Of a stretch of 64,000 bases of DNA, positions 9,363 through 17,481 are shown piece by piece. The stretch is from assembly GCF_009856445.1 (NCBI RefSeq), contig NZ_WMFA01000001.1, forward strand, positions 1 through 64,000, written 5' to 3'. The notes under the pieces were generated by a model, which had not been told where the DNA came from, did not search any database, and was given only the letters and a program-made list of their open reading frames with translations. The stretch's first letter is position 1. Every line of letters begins with the position of its first letter. The stretch is from Halobacillus litoralis (GTDB lineage Bacteria > Bacillota > Bacilli > Bacillales > Halobacillaceae). Both the position numbers and the translations under genes were made by a program.

Positions 9363-10673
9363 CTATGAGGACGTGTTTGATTCTTTCCACAGCCGGTCCA
9401 GTACTATGACAAGCACCGTCCCAACCAATAATCCATTACTCAGTAAATTTTGTAATATCGCCGGAACACCGCTGAAGGCTTCGGGCGGCAGGAACATCAG
9501 TCCTATACCCAGTAAAAAGGACAGTCCTAGAATAGTCAGTCTCCGTTCATCAAGCTTTTCACTCGTCATATTGGAAATGCCAAGTCCCATCAACTGGACA
9601 AAAGTTGCGAGCAAAGCTGCGTTAGCTACCGGTGCCGGAATACCAGAAATAAACGCCACTACCGGTGGGAAGAACGAAAACACGACTAATAATAGAGAAG
9701 CATATAAAAAAGGACGTTTCCTTTTCTGCCCGGTCAATTGCATGAACCCAGACGATGAAGCAAGCGAAACGTTAGCCACGGCAGAAAAAACGGCTGTAAT
9801 TCCATGGTTCACCCCCAGGAAACTGCTTCCTTTGTTGACCTGATCATATGTATACTGTGGTTTTCCATAAACGGTATGACTTACCGCAATAATGGAAGCC
9901 ACTAGATTGGACAATAAAATCACAGCGGTAATAAACCCTAAAGGGAGGGTGCCCCATGTCAGCTGAGGGGGTCCCCAAGCAAAAATTTCAGGTAAGGAAA
10001 AAGCTGAGGTTCCTCCTGCTTCAGTGGCAGACCCATTAAAAGTCATGGCATACAATACCCATCCGAAACCAATTCCAATCAAAACAGCGAAACTTTTCAA
10101 CCAACCTTTTCCCATTACCGATAGTCCAATTACGAGGGCAAGCGTAACAAAGGCGACAAGTGCCTGTTTTCCATCCACCGCTTCTGTCGATTTTTCAATG
10201 CCTAACATTCCCTGAAGAAACGTCCCACTCAATTGGACGGTCAGTAAAAATAAAAAAGCCCCCGTTACAAGTGGGGTGAACACAAAAAGCACCCGGTGCG
10301 ACAAACGGAAAATACCAAATAGGAATAGGAAGATCCCTGTCCATATCATCGTCCCCTGGAGGATTTGTAATGTTTCCATATAGCTGTCGCCTGACTGGGA
10401 TCCACTGTAGGCCATGACCGCAAATATGCTGATCCATAGGCCTGCAGGTCCTTCCATAATAGGGAGACGATGTCCAAAAACGCCTTGCAGGAAGGAGGCA
10501 ACCCCGACGACAAAGAATGTCCGTTGCATCAAACCTGCCACTTCATTGAAATTCAATTCGAAAATAGAACCGATAACAATGGGGAGAGCAACTGCGCTCG
10601 CCAACAGAAATACAAACCATTGAACGGTCTCTAAAGAGCCGTCCAAAAAACGTGTCGTTCCTTCTTCTTTCAT
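9363..10673 (-). CDS. NCS2 family uracil/xanthine permease
   Basis: This 436-residue membrane protein has about 12-14 hydrophobic segments and belongs to the nucleobase:cation symporter-2 (xanthine/uracil permease) family. The segment around residues 70-80 (LPIMEGPAGLW) matches the family's first signature and NHGITAVFSAVANVS near residues 285-300 resembles the region with the conserved Gln or Asn. The exact substrate (uracil, xanthine or urate) is not decidable. The ATG is at 10673. No purine riboswitch is visible upstream. The parS site at 10751 lies in the spacer to acsA. Confidence 0.85.
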   Translation of the reverse strand: MKEEGTTRFLDGSLETVQWFVFLLASAVALPIVIGSIFELNFNEVAGLMQRTFFVVGVASFLQGVFGHRLPIMEGPAGLWISIFAVMAYSGSQSGDSYMETLQILQGTMIWTGIFLFLFGIFRLSHRVLFVFTPLVTGAFLFLLTVQLSGTFLQGMLGIEKSTEAVDGKQALVAFVTLALVIGLSVMGKGWLKSFAVLIGIGFGWVLYAMTFNGSATEAGGTSAFSLPEIFAWGPPQLTWGTLPLGFITAVILLSNLVASIIAVSHTVYGKPQYTYDQVNKGSSFLGVNHGITAVFSAVANVSLASSSGFMQLTGQKRKRPFLYASLLLVVFSFFPPVVAFISGIPAPVANAALLATFVQLMGLGISNMTSEKLDERRLTILGLSFLLGIGLMFLPPEAFSGVPAILQNLLSNGLLVGTVLVIVLDRLWKESNTSS

Positions 10674-10750
10674 TTTGCCACCTGCAATCTATGTAATATC
10701 TCTCCATATGTTACCACAGGACGAATGAAAATTTTGTTCTCATGCTTACC

Positions 10751-10766
10751 CGTTTCACGTGAAACA
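10751..10766. promoter_or_regulatory. parS centromere site (ParB/Spo0J binding)
   Basis: The 16-mer CGTTTCACGTGAAACA matches the bacterial parS consensus TGTTnCACGTGAAACA at all fixed positions but the first. It lies in the permease-acsA spacer, about 36-38 kb from oriC, where B. subtilis parS sites also cluster. Such a long palindrome is very unlikely by chance. Confidence 0.85.
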
Positions 10767-10789
10767 CCCTTACGAATGAGTCAACAAAA

Positions 10790-10826
10790 ATGAAAGCACA
10801 ACCCTGATACGGGCTGTGCTTTCATC
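10790..10826 (-). terminator. Terminator of acsA
   Basis: A GAAAGCACAgCCC / GGGtTGTGCTTTC inverted repeat with a 6-nt loop is followed on the minus strand by a T-rich tract. It lies just after the acsA stop codon. Confidence 0.8.
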
Positions 10827-10828
10827 AA

Positions 10829-12538
10829 TTACTCTTCGAGTGTAGAGGTATCCCCAGTCGGTAAACCAAGCTCCCAAGACTTCAGAAGACGTCTCATGAT
10901 TTTACCACTACGGGTTTTAGGAATCGTGTCCTTGATTTCAATTTCTCTTGGAGCAGCGTGAGCGCTCAATCCCTTTTTAACGAATTGACGGATATCTTCA
11001 AGCAGTTCATCGGATTCTTCATGCCCTTCCCTGAGGGTAATGAATGCTTTAATGATCTCTCCTCGTTCAGGGTCCGGTTTACCGATGACTCCTGCTTCTG
11101 CTACCGCTTCATGTTCAATCAATTTACTCTCCACTTCAAATGGTCCAACACGTTCACCAGATGTGTTGATGACATCATCAAGACGTCCCTGGAACCAGAA
11201 ATAACCGTCTTCATCCTGGTAAGCACTATCACCAGAAACATACCAGCCATTTAAGAAATAACTTTCATATTTCCCTGGGTTCTTCCATACCGCACGCATC
11301 ATGGACGGCCATCCCTGTTTAATCGCAAGGTTCCCCATTTGATTAGCAGGGAGTTCATTCCCTTCATTATCGACAATAGCCGCTTCGATGCCAGGGAACG
11401 GTTTACCCATTGATCCCGGACGCATATCCATCGCAGGATAGTTACAAATCAACATGCCGCCTGTTTCCGTCATCCACCATGTATCGTGGATACGCAAATC
11501 AAAGGCTGAAAGTCCCCATGTTACGACTTCAGGATTCAATGGCTCTCCTACACTTAATACGTGACGAAGCGAAGATAAGTCATGCTTTTTCGCAACTCCC
11601 TCTCCAGCGCTCAACAGTTTACGGAAAGCAGTCGGAGCGGAATACCAGACCGACACATTTTTCTCGGCAATCGTGCCGTACCAGTCATCCGGACTAAATC
11701 GTCCTCCACGGATAACGTTCGTCACCCCGTTTAACCACGGAGCAAAGATGCCGTAACTTGTACCTGTCACCCAACCTGGGTCTGCGGTGCACCAGTACAC
11801 ATCATCTTCTTTAAGATCCAGCACCCATTTACCTGTCTGGTAATGTTGAAGCATGGCATTATGGACGTGATAAACTCCTTTAGGCTTGCCGGTTGAACCA
11901 GATGTATAATGAAGAAGCATTCCGTCTTCAAGATCCACCCACTCGATTTCAAATTCATCCGAAGCCTTCTCCATTTCTTCATCATAAGAAATGTAGTTGC
12001 CTGGTGCATCGCCACCAACAAGTACGACCTGCTTCAAGTTCGGAAGGTCATCTGCAGGTACACGCTCAAGCAGTTCCGGTGTCGTAATGAGCATCGTTGC
12101 TTCACTATCTTCCAGGCGATCTCGTACGGCTTGTTCCATGAATGCCTCAAAAAGCGGGCCCGCAATTGCTCCTACCTTAAGAATACCAAGGAAGGCTGCA
12201 TAAAACTCAGGGCTTCTTGGCATGAAGAGAAAGACACGGTCGCCTTTTTCTATATTATGTTTTTTCAGTACATTCGCGAAATGATTACTTTTCAATTTCA
12301 AATCCTCAAAAGTAAGGGTCTCTTCTCTATCCGGTGCAGAGTAGATCAGAGCTGCCTGATCTTTCTTATCAGGATTTTCTGCATGGCGATCGACAACTTC
12401 ATAGGCAATGTTTACTTTGCCTGTCTCGTTCCATGAGAACTGCTCTTTCACTTCTTCCCACTGGAAATTCTCATACGCTTCTTTGTAGTTTTCCATGTTG
12501 TGATTGCCTGATCGAGCTGGAATTGGTTTCATGTCCAT
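10829..12538 (-). CDS. acsA: Acetyl-CoA synthetase (AMP-forming)
   Basis: This protein of about 569 residues belongs to the ANL adenylating superfamily and fits Bacillus AcsA in length. The AMP-binding core TSGSTGKPKG (about residues 195-204), the WWMTETGG motif and the A10 lysine motif PKTRSGKIMRR (Lys acetylation site in AcsA) are present. It makes acetyl-CoA from acetate, ATP and CoA. Several starts are possible within 12 bp; the ATG at 12538 has the best spacing to GAGGTG. A near-consensus cre site lies about 30 bp upstream, so catabolite control by CcpA is likely, as in B. subtilis. Confidence 0.93.
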   Translation of the reverse strand: MDMKPIPARSGNHNMENYKEAYENFQWEEVKEQFSWNETGKVNIAYEVVDRHAENPDKKDQAALIYSAPDREETLTFEDLKLKSNHFANVLKKHNIEKGDRVFLFMPRSPEFYAAFLGILKVGAIAGPLFEAFMEQAVRDRLEDSEATMLITTPELLERVPADDLPNLKQVVLVGGDAPGNYISYDEEMEKASDEFEIEWVDLEDGMLLHYTSGSTGKPKGVYHVHNAMLQHYQTGKWVLDLKEDDVYWCTADPGWVTGTSYGIFAPWLNGVTNVIRGGRFSPDDWYGTIAEKNVSVWYSAPTAFRKLLSAGEGVAKKHDLSSLRHVLSVGEPLNPEVVTWGLSAFDLRIHDTWWMTETGGMLICNYPAMDMRPGSMGKPFPGIEAAIVDNEGNELPANQMGNLAIKQGWPSMMRAVWKNPGKYESYFLNGWYVSGDSAYQDEDGYFWFQGRLDDVINTSGERVGPFEVESKLIEHEAVAEAGVIGKPDPERGEIIKAFITLREGHEESDELLEDIRQFVKKGLSAHAAPREIEIKDTIPKTRSGKIMRRLLKSWELGLPTGDTSTLEE

Positions 12539-12563
12539 ATTCATCATCACCTCATAAGAATGT

Positions 12564-12580
12564 TTTGTAAACGTTTTCCT
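12564..12580 (-). promoter_or_regulatory. Catabolite responsive element (cre) upstream of acsA
   Basis: TTGTAAACGTTTTCC matches the CcpA cre consensus (TGWNANCGNTNWCA) with one deviation. It lies 26-42 bp upstream of the acsA start. B. subtilis acsA is a known CcpA target. Confidence 0.7.
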
Positions 12581-12788
12581 TTTGTGGCTGAAGAAAGCTC
12601 TGATCCTTTCAGAGCCACGAACTGCATACTTTTCTGAAAATTTTATGAATTACTTCTATTGTAGGGGATTTTTTCTCATATTTAAAGTGTTATCTCCAAA
12701 GATTTACAGAATTAGGACAAGGGAACGAGGTAAATTGACAGCATTCCCCTCTGTTTATATAATGAAACGAGCATAAAAGCTTCATAGT

Positions 12789-12826
12789 AGAGGTTTCTTA
12801 GCCAACCCCTCTATAAAAAACTAAGG
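12789..12826 (+). ncRNA. preQ1-I riboswitch aptamer
   Basis: The aptamer starts AGAGGTTTCTTAGC, forms the P1 hairpin by pairing AGAGG with CCTCT (12808-12812), has the A-rich tail ATAAAAAA and ends CTAAGG, which gives the P2 pseudoknot with CTTAG in the loop. This matches the class I preQ1 riboswitch of B. subtilis queCDEF. It precedes queF and an intrinsic terminator, so preQ1 should switch off queF transcription. Confidence 0.95.
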
Positions 12827-12841
12827 ACCACGTCTTATGAT

Positions 12842-12874
12842 AAGCCGCAGCCCTTAGCCGCTGCGGCTTTTTTA
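12842..12874 (+). terminator. preQ1 riboswitch terminator
   Basis: The stem AAGCCGCAG (12842-12850) pairs with CTGCGGCTT (12861-12869) and is followed by T-rich sequence. Its loop contains CCTTAG (12852-12857), the exact complement of the aptamer's CTAAGG (12821-12826), which gives an antiterminator when preQ1 is absent. Confidence 0.9.
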
Positions 12875-12905
12875 TTTAAATTACATTCACAAAGGAGCAT
12901 GCCTC

Positions 12906-13400
12906 ATGCCAGGACGCAACGACCAAGACCTTGATTTATCACTCCTTGGTAACCAAGGAAATTCCTACTCTTTCGAGTATGACCCGGAAGTCCTTGAAAC
13001 GTTTGATAACCAACATCCGAACCGTGACTATTTCGTGAAATTCAACTGTCCAGAGTTTACTACCCTTTGCCCGAAGACGCGCCAACCTGATTTCGCAACC
13101 ATCTATATCAGCTACATTCCAGACGTGAAAATGGTCGAGAGTAAGTCACTCAAACTCTATCTTTTCAGCTTCCGTAATCACGGAGATTTCCATGAGGATA
13201 GTGTGAATACAATCATGAATGACCTGATTGACTTAATGGACCCTCGATATATTGAAGTTTGGGGTAAATTCACCCCTCGTGGCGGGATTTCCATTGATCC
13301 ATTCTGCAATTATGGAAAACCTGGCACGAAATTTGAGCAAATGGCGGACCACCGCCTGATGAATCACGACCTTTACCCTGAAAAAATCGATAACCGATAA
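12906..13400 (+). CDS. queF: NADPH-dependent preQ0 reductase (7-cyano-7-deazaguanine reductase)
   Basis: This 164-residue unimodular QueF reduces the nitrile of preQ0 to the amine preQ1 for queuosine synthesis. It shows the catalytic cysteine in [14 protein letters not shown] (about residues 51-64) and the QueF signature [15 protein letters not shown] (about 79-93) for NADPH binding. The ATG at 12906 follows AAAGGAG. It is alone, without queC, queD or queE, behind its own preQ1 riboswitch, and ends in a bidirectional terminator shared with the aldehyde dehydrogenase. Confidence 0.97.
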   Translation: MPGRNDQDLDLSLLGNQGNSYSFEYDPEVLETFDNQHPNRDYFVKFNCPEFTTLCPKTRQPDFATIYISYIPDVKMVESKSLKLYLFSFRNHGDFHEDSVNTIMNDLIDLMDPRYIEVWGKFTPRGGISIDPFCNYGKPGTKFEQMADHRLMNHDLYPEKIDNR

Positions 13401-13437
13401 AAAAAGAGCTGCGACAAAAATCGCAGCTCTTTTTCTT
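13400..13437. terminator. Bidirectional terminator between queF and the aldehyde dehydrogenase
   Basis: AGAGCTGCGA (13405-13414) pairs with TCGCAGCTCT (13421-13430), flanked by A-run and T-run, so it can end both convergent genes. Confidence 0.9.
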
Positions 13438-13438
13438 C

Positions 13439-14890
13439 TTATTTTTTATCATCTTTATATTGCATATAAACGACTTGTGTCACAAGGAAATCTTCCATTC
13501 CGTGTTTGCCGTCTGCTCCACCAAGTCCTGATTTTTTCATTCCTGCATGATAGCCCTGGACGGCTTCGAAGTTCTCGCGATTGACGAATGTTTCACCGAA
13601 CTTCAGTTCATTCACGACACGCATCGCTTCATTCATGTCTTCAGTATAAACAGATGAGGATAATCCGTAATCTGTATCATTTCCTTTTTCAATCGCTTCA
13701 TCCAATGTTTTGAACGTTGTCACAGGGATCACAGGACCGAAAATCTCTTCCTGGATAATCTGCATATCATGGTTTACGTTTGTGAGAATCGTAGGTTTAT
13801 AAAAATAACCTTTGTCTAAGTCGCCTCGTTCTCCTCCGATTTCAACCTTCGCCCCTGCTTCAATCGCTTCTTTCACCATGCTTTCCACTTCTTCAAGACG
13901 GTCTTTACTTACAAGCGGACCGACATCCGCTTCCTTATTTTCACGAGGGTTCCCCATCGTCACCGACTCAAATTTATGACGTAATTTAGCTAGAAGCTCA
14001 TCCGCCACACTTTCATGCACATAGACACGTTCAGCATTCGTACAGGCTTGTCCATTGTTAGCGAGACGGGAAGTCGTTATGCTCTCAGCTGCAACATCAA
14101 GGTCCGCATTAGCGGTAACGATAGCGGGCGCTTTACCACCAAGTTCCAAATTCACCTTCGTAATATTTTGCGCTGCTGCTTCCATTACTTTCGTACCTGC
14201 AGGCACACTTCCTGTCATGGTTACCATGTGGACGTTCGGATGAGAGGCCAGTCTATTTCCAATTTCTGAACCTGTACCGGTTACCACGTTATACACACCT
14301 TTTGGAATTTCATCCATGGAATCGATGATTTTTGTGAATTCCATGGCTGTATTCGGTGTTTGTTGACTTGGTTTTAATACTAATGTATTGCCTGTCACCA
14401 GTGACGTCGCTACTTTACGTGCCAAAATGAACACCGGGAAGTTCCAAGGGACAATTCCAGCCACTACACCGATTGGCTTTTTATAGATAAAGATATTCTC
14501 ATTCTTACGATCACTTGGTACAATTTCGCCTTCGATTCTACGTGCCCACTCAGACATGTACCGGAAATAATCAATGGCAAGGTCGACTTCTCCACTGGCA
14601 AGCTCATAGTCTTTCCCTTGCTCTTCTTGTAATAAATCAATGAAAGTAGCACGGTTTTCTTCTATACGATCTCCGAGTTTCCTGACGATTTTCCCGCGTT
14701 CAATATTTGGCGTAAGCTCCCATCCTTTTTGAGCTTCAAACGCTGCTTTCACCGCTCGATTCACATCGTCTTCAGTGCCTTTTGGTATTTGGGAAATGAC
14801 CTCTTCAGTCGCTGGATTTAGGACATCAATCCATTCTGAACCGTTTGATTCTGTATATTCTCCATTAATGTAAAGTTTATGTTGCTGCAT
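13439..14890 (-). CDS. NAD(P)-dependent aldehyde dehydrogenase (AldA type)
   Basis: This 483-residue enzyme is of the ALDH superfamily. It has the NAD-binding segment PWNFPVF (about residues 142-148), the general base Glu in LELGGKAP (about 250-257) and the catalytic Cys in NNGQACTNAERVYVH (about 281-295). It resembles lactaldehyde/glycolaldehyde dehydrogenase AldA more than betaine aldehyde dehydrogenase, but the substrate is not certain. The ATG at 14890 (MQQHKLYINGEY) has AGGAGGTC upstream. Upstream lies a MITE-like repeat, so the promoter region may be disturbed. Confidence 0.88.
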   Translation of the reverse strand: MQQHKLYINGEYTESNGSEWIDVLNPATEEVISQIPKGTEDDVNRAVKAAFEAQKGWELTPNIERGKIVRKLGDRIEENRATFIDLLQEEQGKDYELASGEVDLAIDYFRYMSEWARRIEGEIVPSDRKNENIFIYKKPIGVVAGIVPWNFPVFILARKVATSLVTGNTLVLKPSQQTPNTAMEFTKIIDSMDEIPKGVYNVVTGTGSEIGNRLASHPNVHMVTMTGSVPAGTKVMEAAAQNITKVNLELGGKAPAIVTANADLDVAAESITTSRLANNGQACTNAERVYVHESVADELLAKLRHKFESVTMGNPRENKEADVGPLVSKDRLEEVESMVKEAIEAGAKVEIGGERGDLDKGYFYKPTILTNVNHDMQIIQEEIFGPVIPVTTFKTLDEAIEKGNDTDYGLSSSVYTEDMNEAMRVVNELKFGETFVNRENFEAVQGYHAGMKKSGLGGADGKHGMEDFLVTQVVYMQYKDDKK

Positions 14891-14983
14891 GAAAAATGAC
14901 CTCCTGTTGGTATTTACCATTTAAATTCCCCGTGTGATTCAAAATAAACAAACCAGTGTTCAACAATATGGCAGCGTGCTTGA

Positions 14984-15298
14984 AGACTCAGTTTCGAGAC
15001 TTATGCTGAGTGGATGGGGGCGGCTGCCAGAACTTAAGGCTTGATTTAGAGCGTTTTATGCCTGCTTAGGATAAAGGGATAAGAGTCACTCACTCTCGGT
15101 ATAGGGGTTCGTTCCACTTCTCAACAAATGGGGTGGTTGGGAAGCTGCGAGACTCCTTGGGAGAAGGAGATAGGCGAGATCCCGCAGGACGCAGTCCGAG
15201 GAAGCTCGGCGCTCCCCCACAGGAAAGAGAGTGGCTTCCCAGCCATCCCTAAGGCTTAACCAGGCAACGAACCCTGGAAACATCTCGAAACTGAGTCT
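14984..15298. repeat. MITE-like palindromic repeat, complete copy
   Basis: The 315-bp element is bounded by perfect 16-bp terminal inverted repeats (AGACTCAGTTTCGAGA at 14984-14999 and its reverse complement at 15283-15298). The interior from about 15129 to 15245 is a long foldback (GGGAAGCTGCGAGACTCC... pairing with ...GAGAGTGGCTTCCC). The interior is strongly similar to 51437-51552. No transposase is encoded. Similar GC-rich foldback repeats occur in many Bacillaceae genomes. The spacer 14891-15372 holds nothing else. Confidence 0.85.
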
Positions 15299-15344
15299 CC
15301 CCCTAAGGGGCCCTTATCTGCAATTGCTAAGTGTTCTTTTGGAC

Positions 15345-15375
15345 ACAAAAAAAGCCCTGTGGGGACAGGGCTTTA
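15345..15375 (-). terminator. Terminator of the 83-residue hypothetical gene
   Basis: AAAGCCCTGT (15351-15360) pairs with ACAGGGCTTT (15365-15374). On the minus strand it is followed by a run of T. It lies at the stop codon of the gene at 15373. Confidence 0.8.
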
Positions 15376-15624
15376 CCATTCGAGGATGAAACCTTTGATC
15401 TTCTTACCATCCCCTGACTCTGATTGCTGCTCAGCTTCAAAATAAGGGTCCTCTTCCTTGAAATGATAAGAGATCGTATCAGGCTGGAGATAAAGCTTGT
15501 ACTCTAAATCCGTCACCTTCGGAAGAGAAATGTCGGCAACTGTTGTCTGGTCGCCCTCTTCATCAATAAGAAGAATATCAATGTGATCATACCCGTTTGC
15601 AATTAAGTGTTCTTTTAAATCCAT
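15373..15624 (-). CDS. Hypothetical acidic protein, 83 residues
   Basis: I do not recognise this protein. It is small, acidic and soluble, with no membrane segment: it starts MDLKEHLIANGYDHIDIL, has a central LYLQPDTISYHFKEEDPYF segment and ends in KGFILEW. It is likely a real gene because it has a strong GGAGGAG site before the ATG at 15624, ordinary codon use and its own terminator. No operon partner is evident. It may be a Bacillaceae-specific orphan. Confidence 0.75.
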   Translation of the reverse strand: MDLKEHLIANGYDHIDILLIDEEGDQTTVADISLPKVTDLEYKLYLQPDTISYHFKEEDPYFEAEQQSESGDGKKIKGFILEW

Positions 15625-15701
15625 AAACGACTCCTCCGTCCAATTATTCTAGTCCCATGATACCCTTTTCCAAACTTCGAGAAACGTTTAATTTTATGTA
15701 A

Positions 15702-15722
15702 CAGCGGGAAAAGATTCCCGCT
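15702..15722 (-). terminator. Hairpin after the yjcZ-type gene
   Basis: AGCGGGAA pairs with TTCCCGCT across a 4-nt loop just downstream of the small gene on the minus strand. A clear T-run follows only on the plus strand, so its termination role on the minus strand is uncertain. Confidence 0.5.
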
Positions 15723-15733
15723 TTCTTTATTTA

Positions 15734-15844
15734 TTAGTATCCATAACCGTATCCACGGCCACCCATATAAGATGCACCGATGATGATCAAAAGGATGAAC
15801 AAAACAACCAATAGCGCGAAACCGCCACCGTATCCTCCGCTCAT
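15734..15844 (-). CDS. YjcZ/SscA family small sporulation protein
   Basis: This is a 36-residue peptide, too short for usual gene callers. It begins MSGGYGGG, has one hydrophobic segment ([18 protein letters not shown], residues 9-26) and a Gly-Tyr rich tail ending GRGYGYGY. This is the pattern of the YjcZ family, tiny membrane peptides made in sporulation, related to SscA, a spore assembly factor. A strong AGGGGGGAA site precedes the ATG at 15844. No partner gene is adjacent. Confidence 0.88.
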   Translation of the reverse strand: MSGGYGGGFALLVVLFILLIIIGASYMGGRGYGYGY

Positions 15845-15948
15845 TCCATTCCCCCCTCTCTTACTTACTTTACTACCTTATTCAGAAGGGATGAAGAAGG
15901 CAGGGCATGAGCGGAATTTAATCTTTTTTCTTCTTTTCATTCACACCT

Positions 15949-16605
15949 TCAGAACGAGAAGACACGCTTAAGGGAAAGGAAGGCAAAGTACAGGGCCTGG
16001 ACGAAAAAAGCCAATCCCCACAAAGGGGCGGGAATGAATTTTGTCGCTCTTGCCAAGTTTGCTGCGTCACCAGCTTGTCCTGGAGAGATAAAGCTGATCC
16101 ACATCACTTCAAAAGCACTGGTTACAGACTCAACGAGAACGAGGGAAGCAAGAAACAATAACACATATTGAACCACCTGTTCATGACCGGTTCTCAGCAG
16201 CCATACAAACCCAGCTCCAAAGGTAAGGATCCAGAATAGACCATACACATTCCTTACCCAGAAAAGCAGATTGATCGCAAGGAACGCCATTAAAATATAA
16301 ATCATCCAATTAAAATGCCCACGACTGACGAGGAAAAAGAAGACGAAGGCAAAGAAAGAAGCAAATACATACCCGGCCATGCTCGTTAATACTTGCCCGA
16401 TCCATGAGTTATGCCCGGTCAAAGCAAAACCGGATGTATTTGGTAAAAGGGAAATTCTCCTTACTTCTCCCCCTGTAAGCAGCGCCATCAGGGAATGACC
16501 GCTCTCATGAATCATGGTGTTTAGAATAGCGAAGTACTTACCAACGACCGGCAGTTGTGTGAGCAGTAAAGCAAGAATAAGAGCTGAAAGAACTTGTAAT
16601 TTCAT
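15949..16605 (-). CDS. M50B family membrane metalloprotease-like protein
   Basis: This 218-residue multi-spanning membrane protein has the zinc protease motif HESGH (about residues 33-37) inside the first membrane region, followed by LMALLTGGEV, and about six further hydrophobic segments. It matches the peptidase M50B-like group. Members resemble site-2 proteases, but many have no known substrate. The ATG at 16605 follows AAAGGAG; an upstream GTG three codons earlier is possible. A second metal ligand motif is not clear to me, so activity is unproven. Confidence 0.82.
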   Translation of the reverse strand: MKLQVLSALILALLLTQLPVVGKYFAILNTMIHESGHSLMALLTGGEVRRISLLPNTSGFALTGHNSWIGQVLTSMAGYVFASFFAFVFFFLVSRGHFNWMIYILMAFLAINLLFWVRNVYGLFWILTFGAGFVWLLRTGHEQVVQYVLLFLASLVLVESVTSAFEVMWISFISPGQAGDAANLARATKFIPAPLWGLAFFVQALYFAFLSLKRVFSF

Positions 16606-16700
16606 ATAACGCACTCCTTTCTTCGTGATCTTTTAATCGCTTTCTACTTACATATGACGTATCTTAAGAATAGAATCAATGGTAACAAAGGGGAATAGAC

Positions 16701-17477
16701 ATGCGAAAGTTAACATGGATAGGGAGTTCGATCATCGTACTATTTTTATGCAGTTGTGCCGCTCCATCAGAATCGAGTGAAACGAACATAAAAATTGCGG
16801 CTGCTTCAAGTTTAAAAGATGTCATGGAAGAGCTGACACCTCTTTTTGAGGAGCAATACAATATAGAAATCGAAACCATATATGGAGGCTCAGGTAAACT
16901 GGCAAGACAAATCGAACAAGGAGCTCCTGTCGACGTATTCCTGTCTGCGGATCTTCGTTGGATCGAACTTCTTAAGAAAGAGAGCCTTGTCGAAAAAGAT
17001 ACATACATAGAGTTTGCTACCAACCAGATCGTTCTTATTGGTCACGATTCCACGAGTCATTTGAATACCATTCAGGACCTGGAACTGACAAAAAATGAAC
17101 AGCTTTCTGTCGGCAATCCAGAGAGCGTGCCTGCTGGTACTTATACGAAGCAAGCGTTGGAAAGGATTCAACTTTGGAGGGGATTAGAGGATCAGATGAT
17201 TTTCGGAAGCGATGTTAGACAAGTCCTTGCTTATGTCGAATCCGGGCAAGTGGACTACGGTTTTGTCTATGCCAGTGATGCCCTGATATCAGATCAGGTA
17301 AGAACCCTTACAAAAGTAGACCCTACACTCCATGATTCGATCGTCTATCCTGGCATCATTCTTTCAAAAAGCCGGACTAAGAAATCTGGAGAGCAATTTT
17401 TATCCTTCTTAAAGAGTGATCAAGCGACAGAAATTTACAAATCTTATGGATTCAATCCTAAGGAGGTGGAAAGATAG
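16701..17477 (+). CDS. modA: Molybdate ABC transporter substrate-binding lipoprotein
   Basis: This 258-residue lipoprotein has a signal peptide and a lipobox-like end (FLCSCAAP, Cys at about residue 18). The mature part opens with IKIAAASSLKDVMEEL, the ModA signature, and has the YGGSGKLARQIEQGAPVDVFLSA segment that binds molybdate or tungstate. It captures the oxyanion outside the cell and gives it to ModB. It ends 4 bp before the modB start, in one operon. Confidence 0.95.
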   Translation: MRKLTWIGSSIIVLFLCSCAAPSESSETNIKIAAASSLKDVMEELTPLFEEQYNIEIETIYGGSGKLARQIEQGAPVDVFLSADLRWIELLKKESLVEKDTYIEFATNQIVLIGHDSTSHLNTIQDLELTKNEQLSVGNPESVPAGTYTKQALERIQLWRGLEDQMIFGSDVRQVLAYVESGQVDYGFVYASDALISDQVRTLTKVDPTLHDSIVYPGIILSKSRTKKSGEQFLSFLKSDQATEIYKSYGFNPKEVER

Positions 17478-17481
17478 AACA

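Noticed and set aside
15086-15283. 65-residue reading frame inside the palindromic repeat
   Set aside because: It is an open frame through the foldback; its counterpart in the second copy at 51395-51751 is also only a by-product of repeat sequence.
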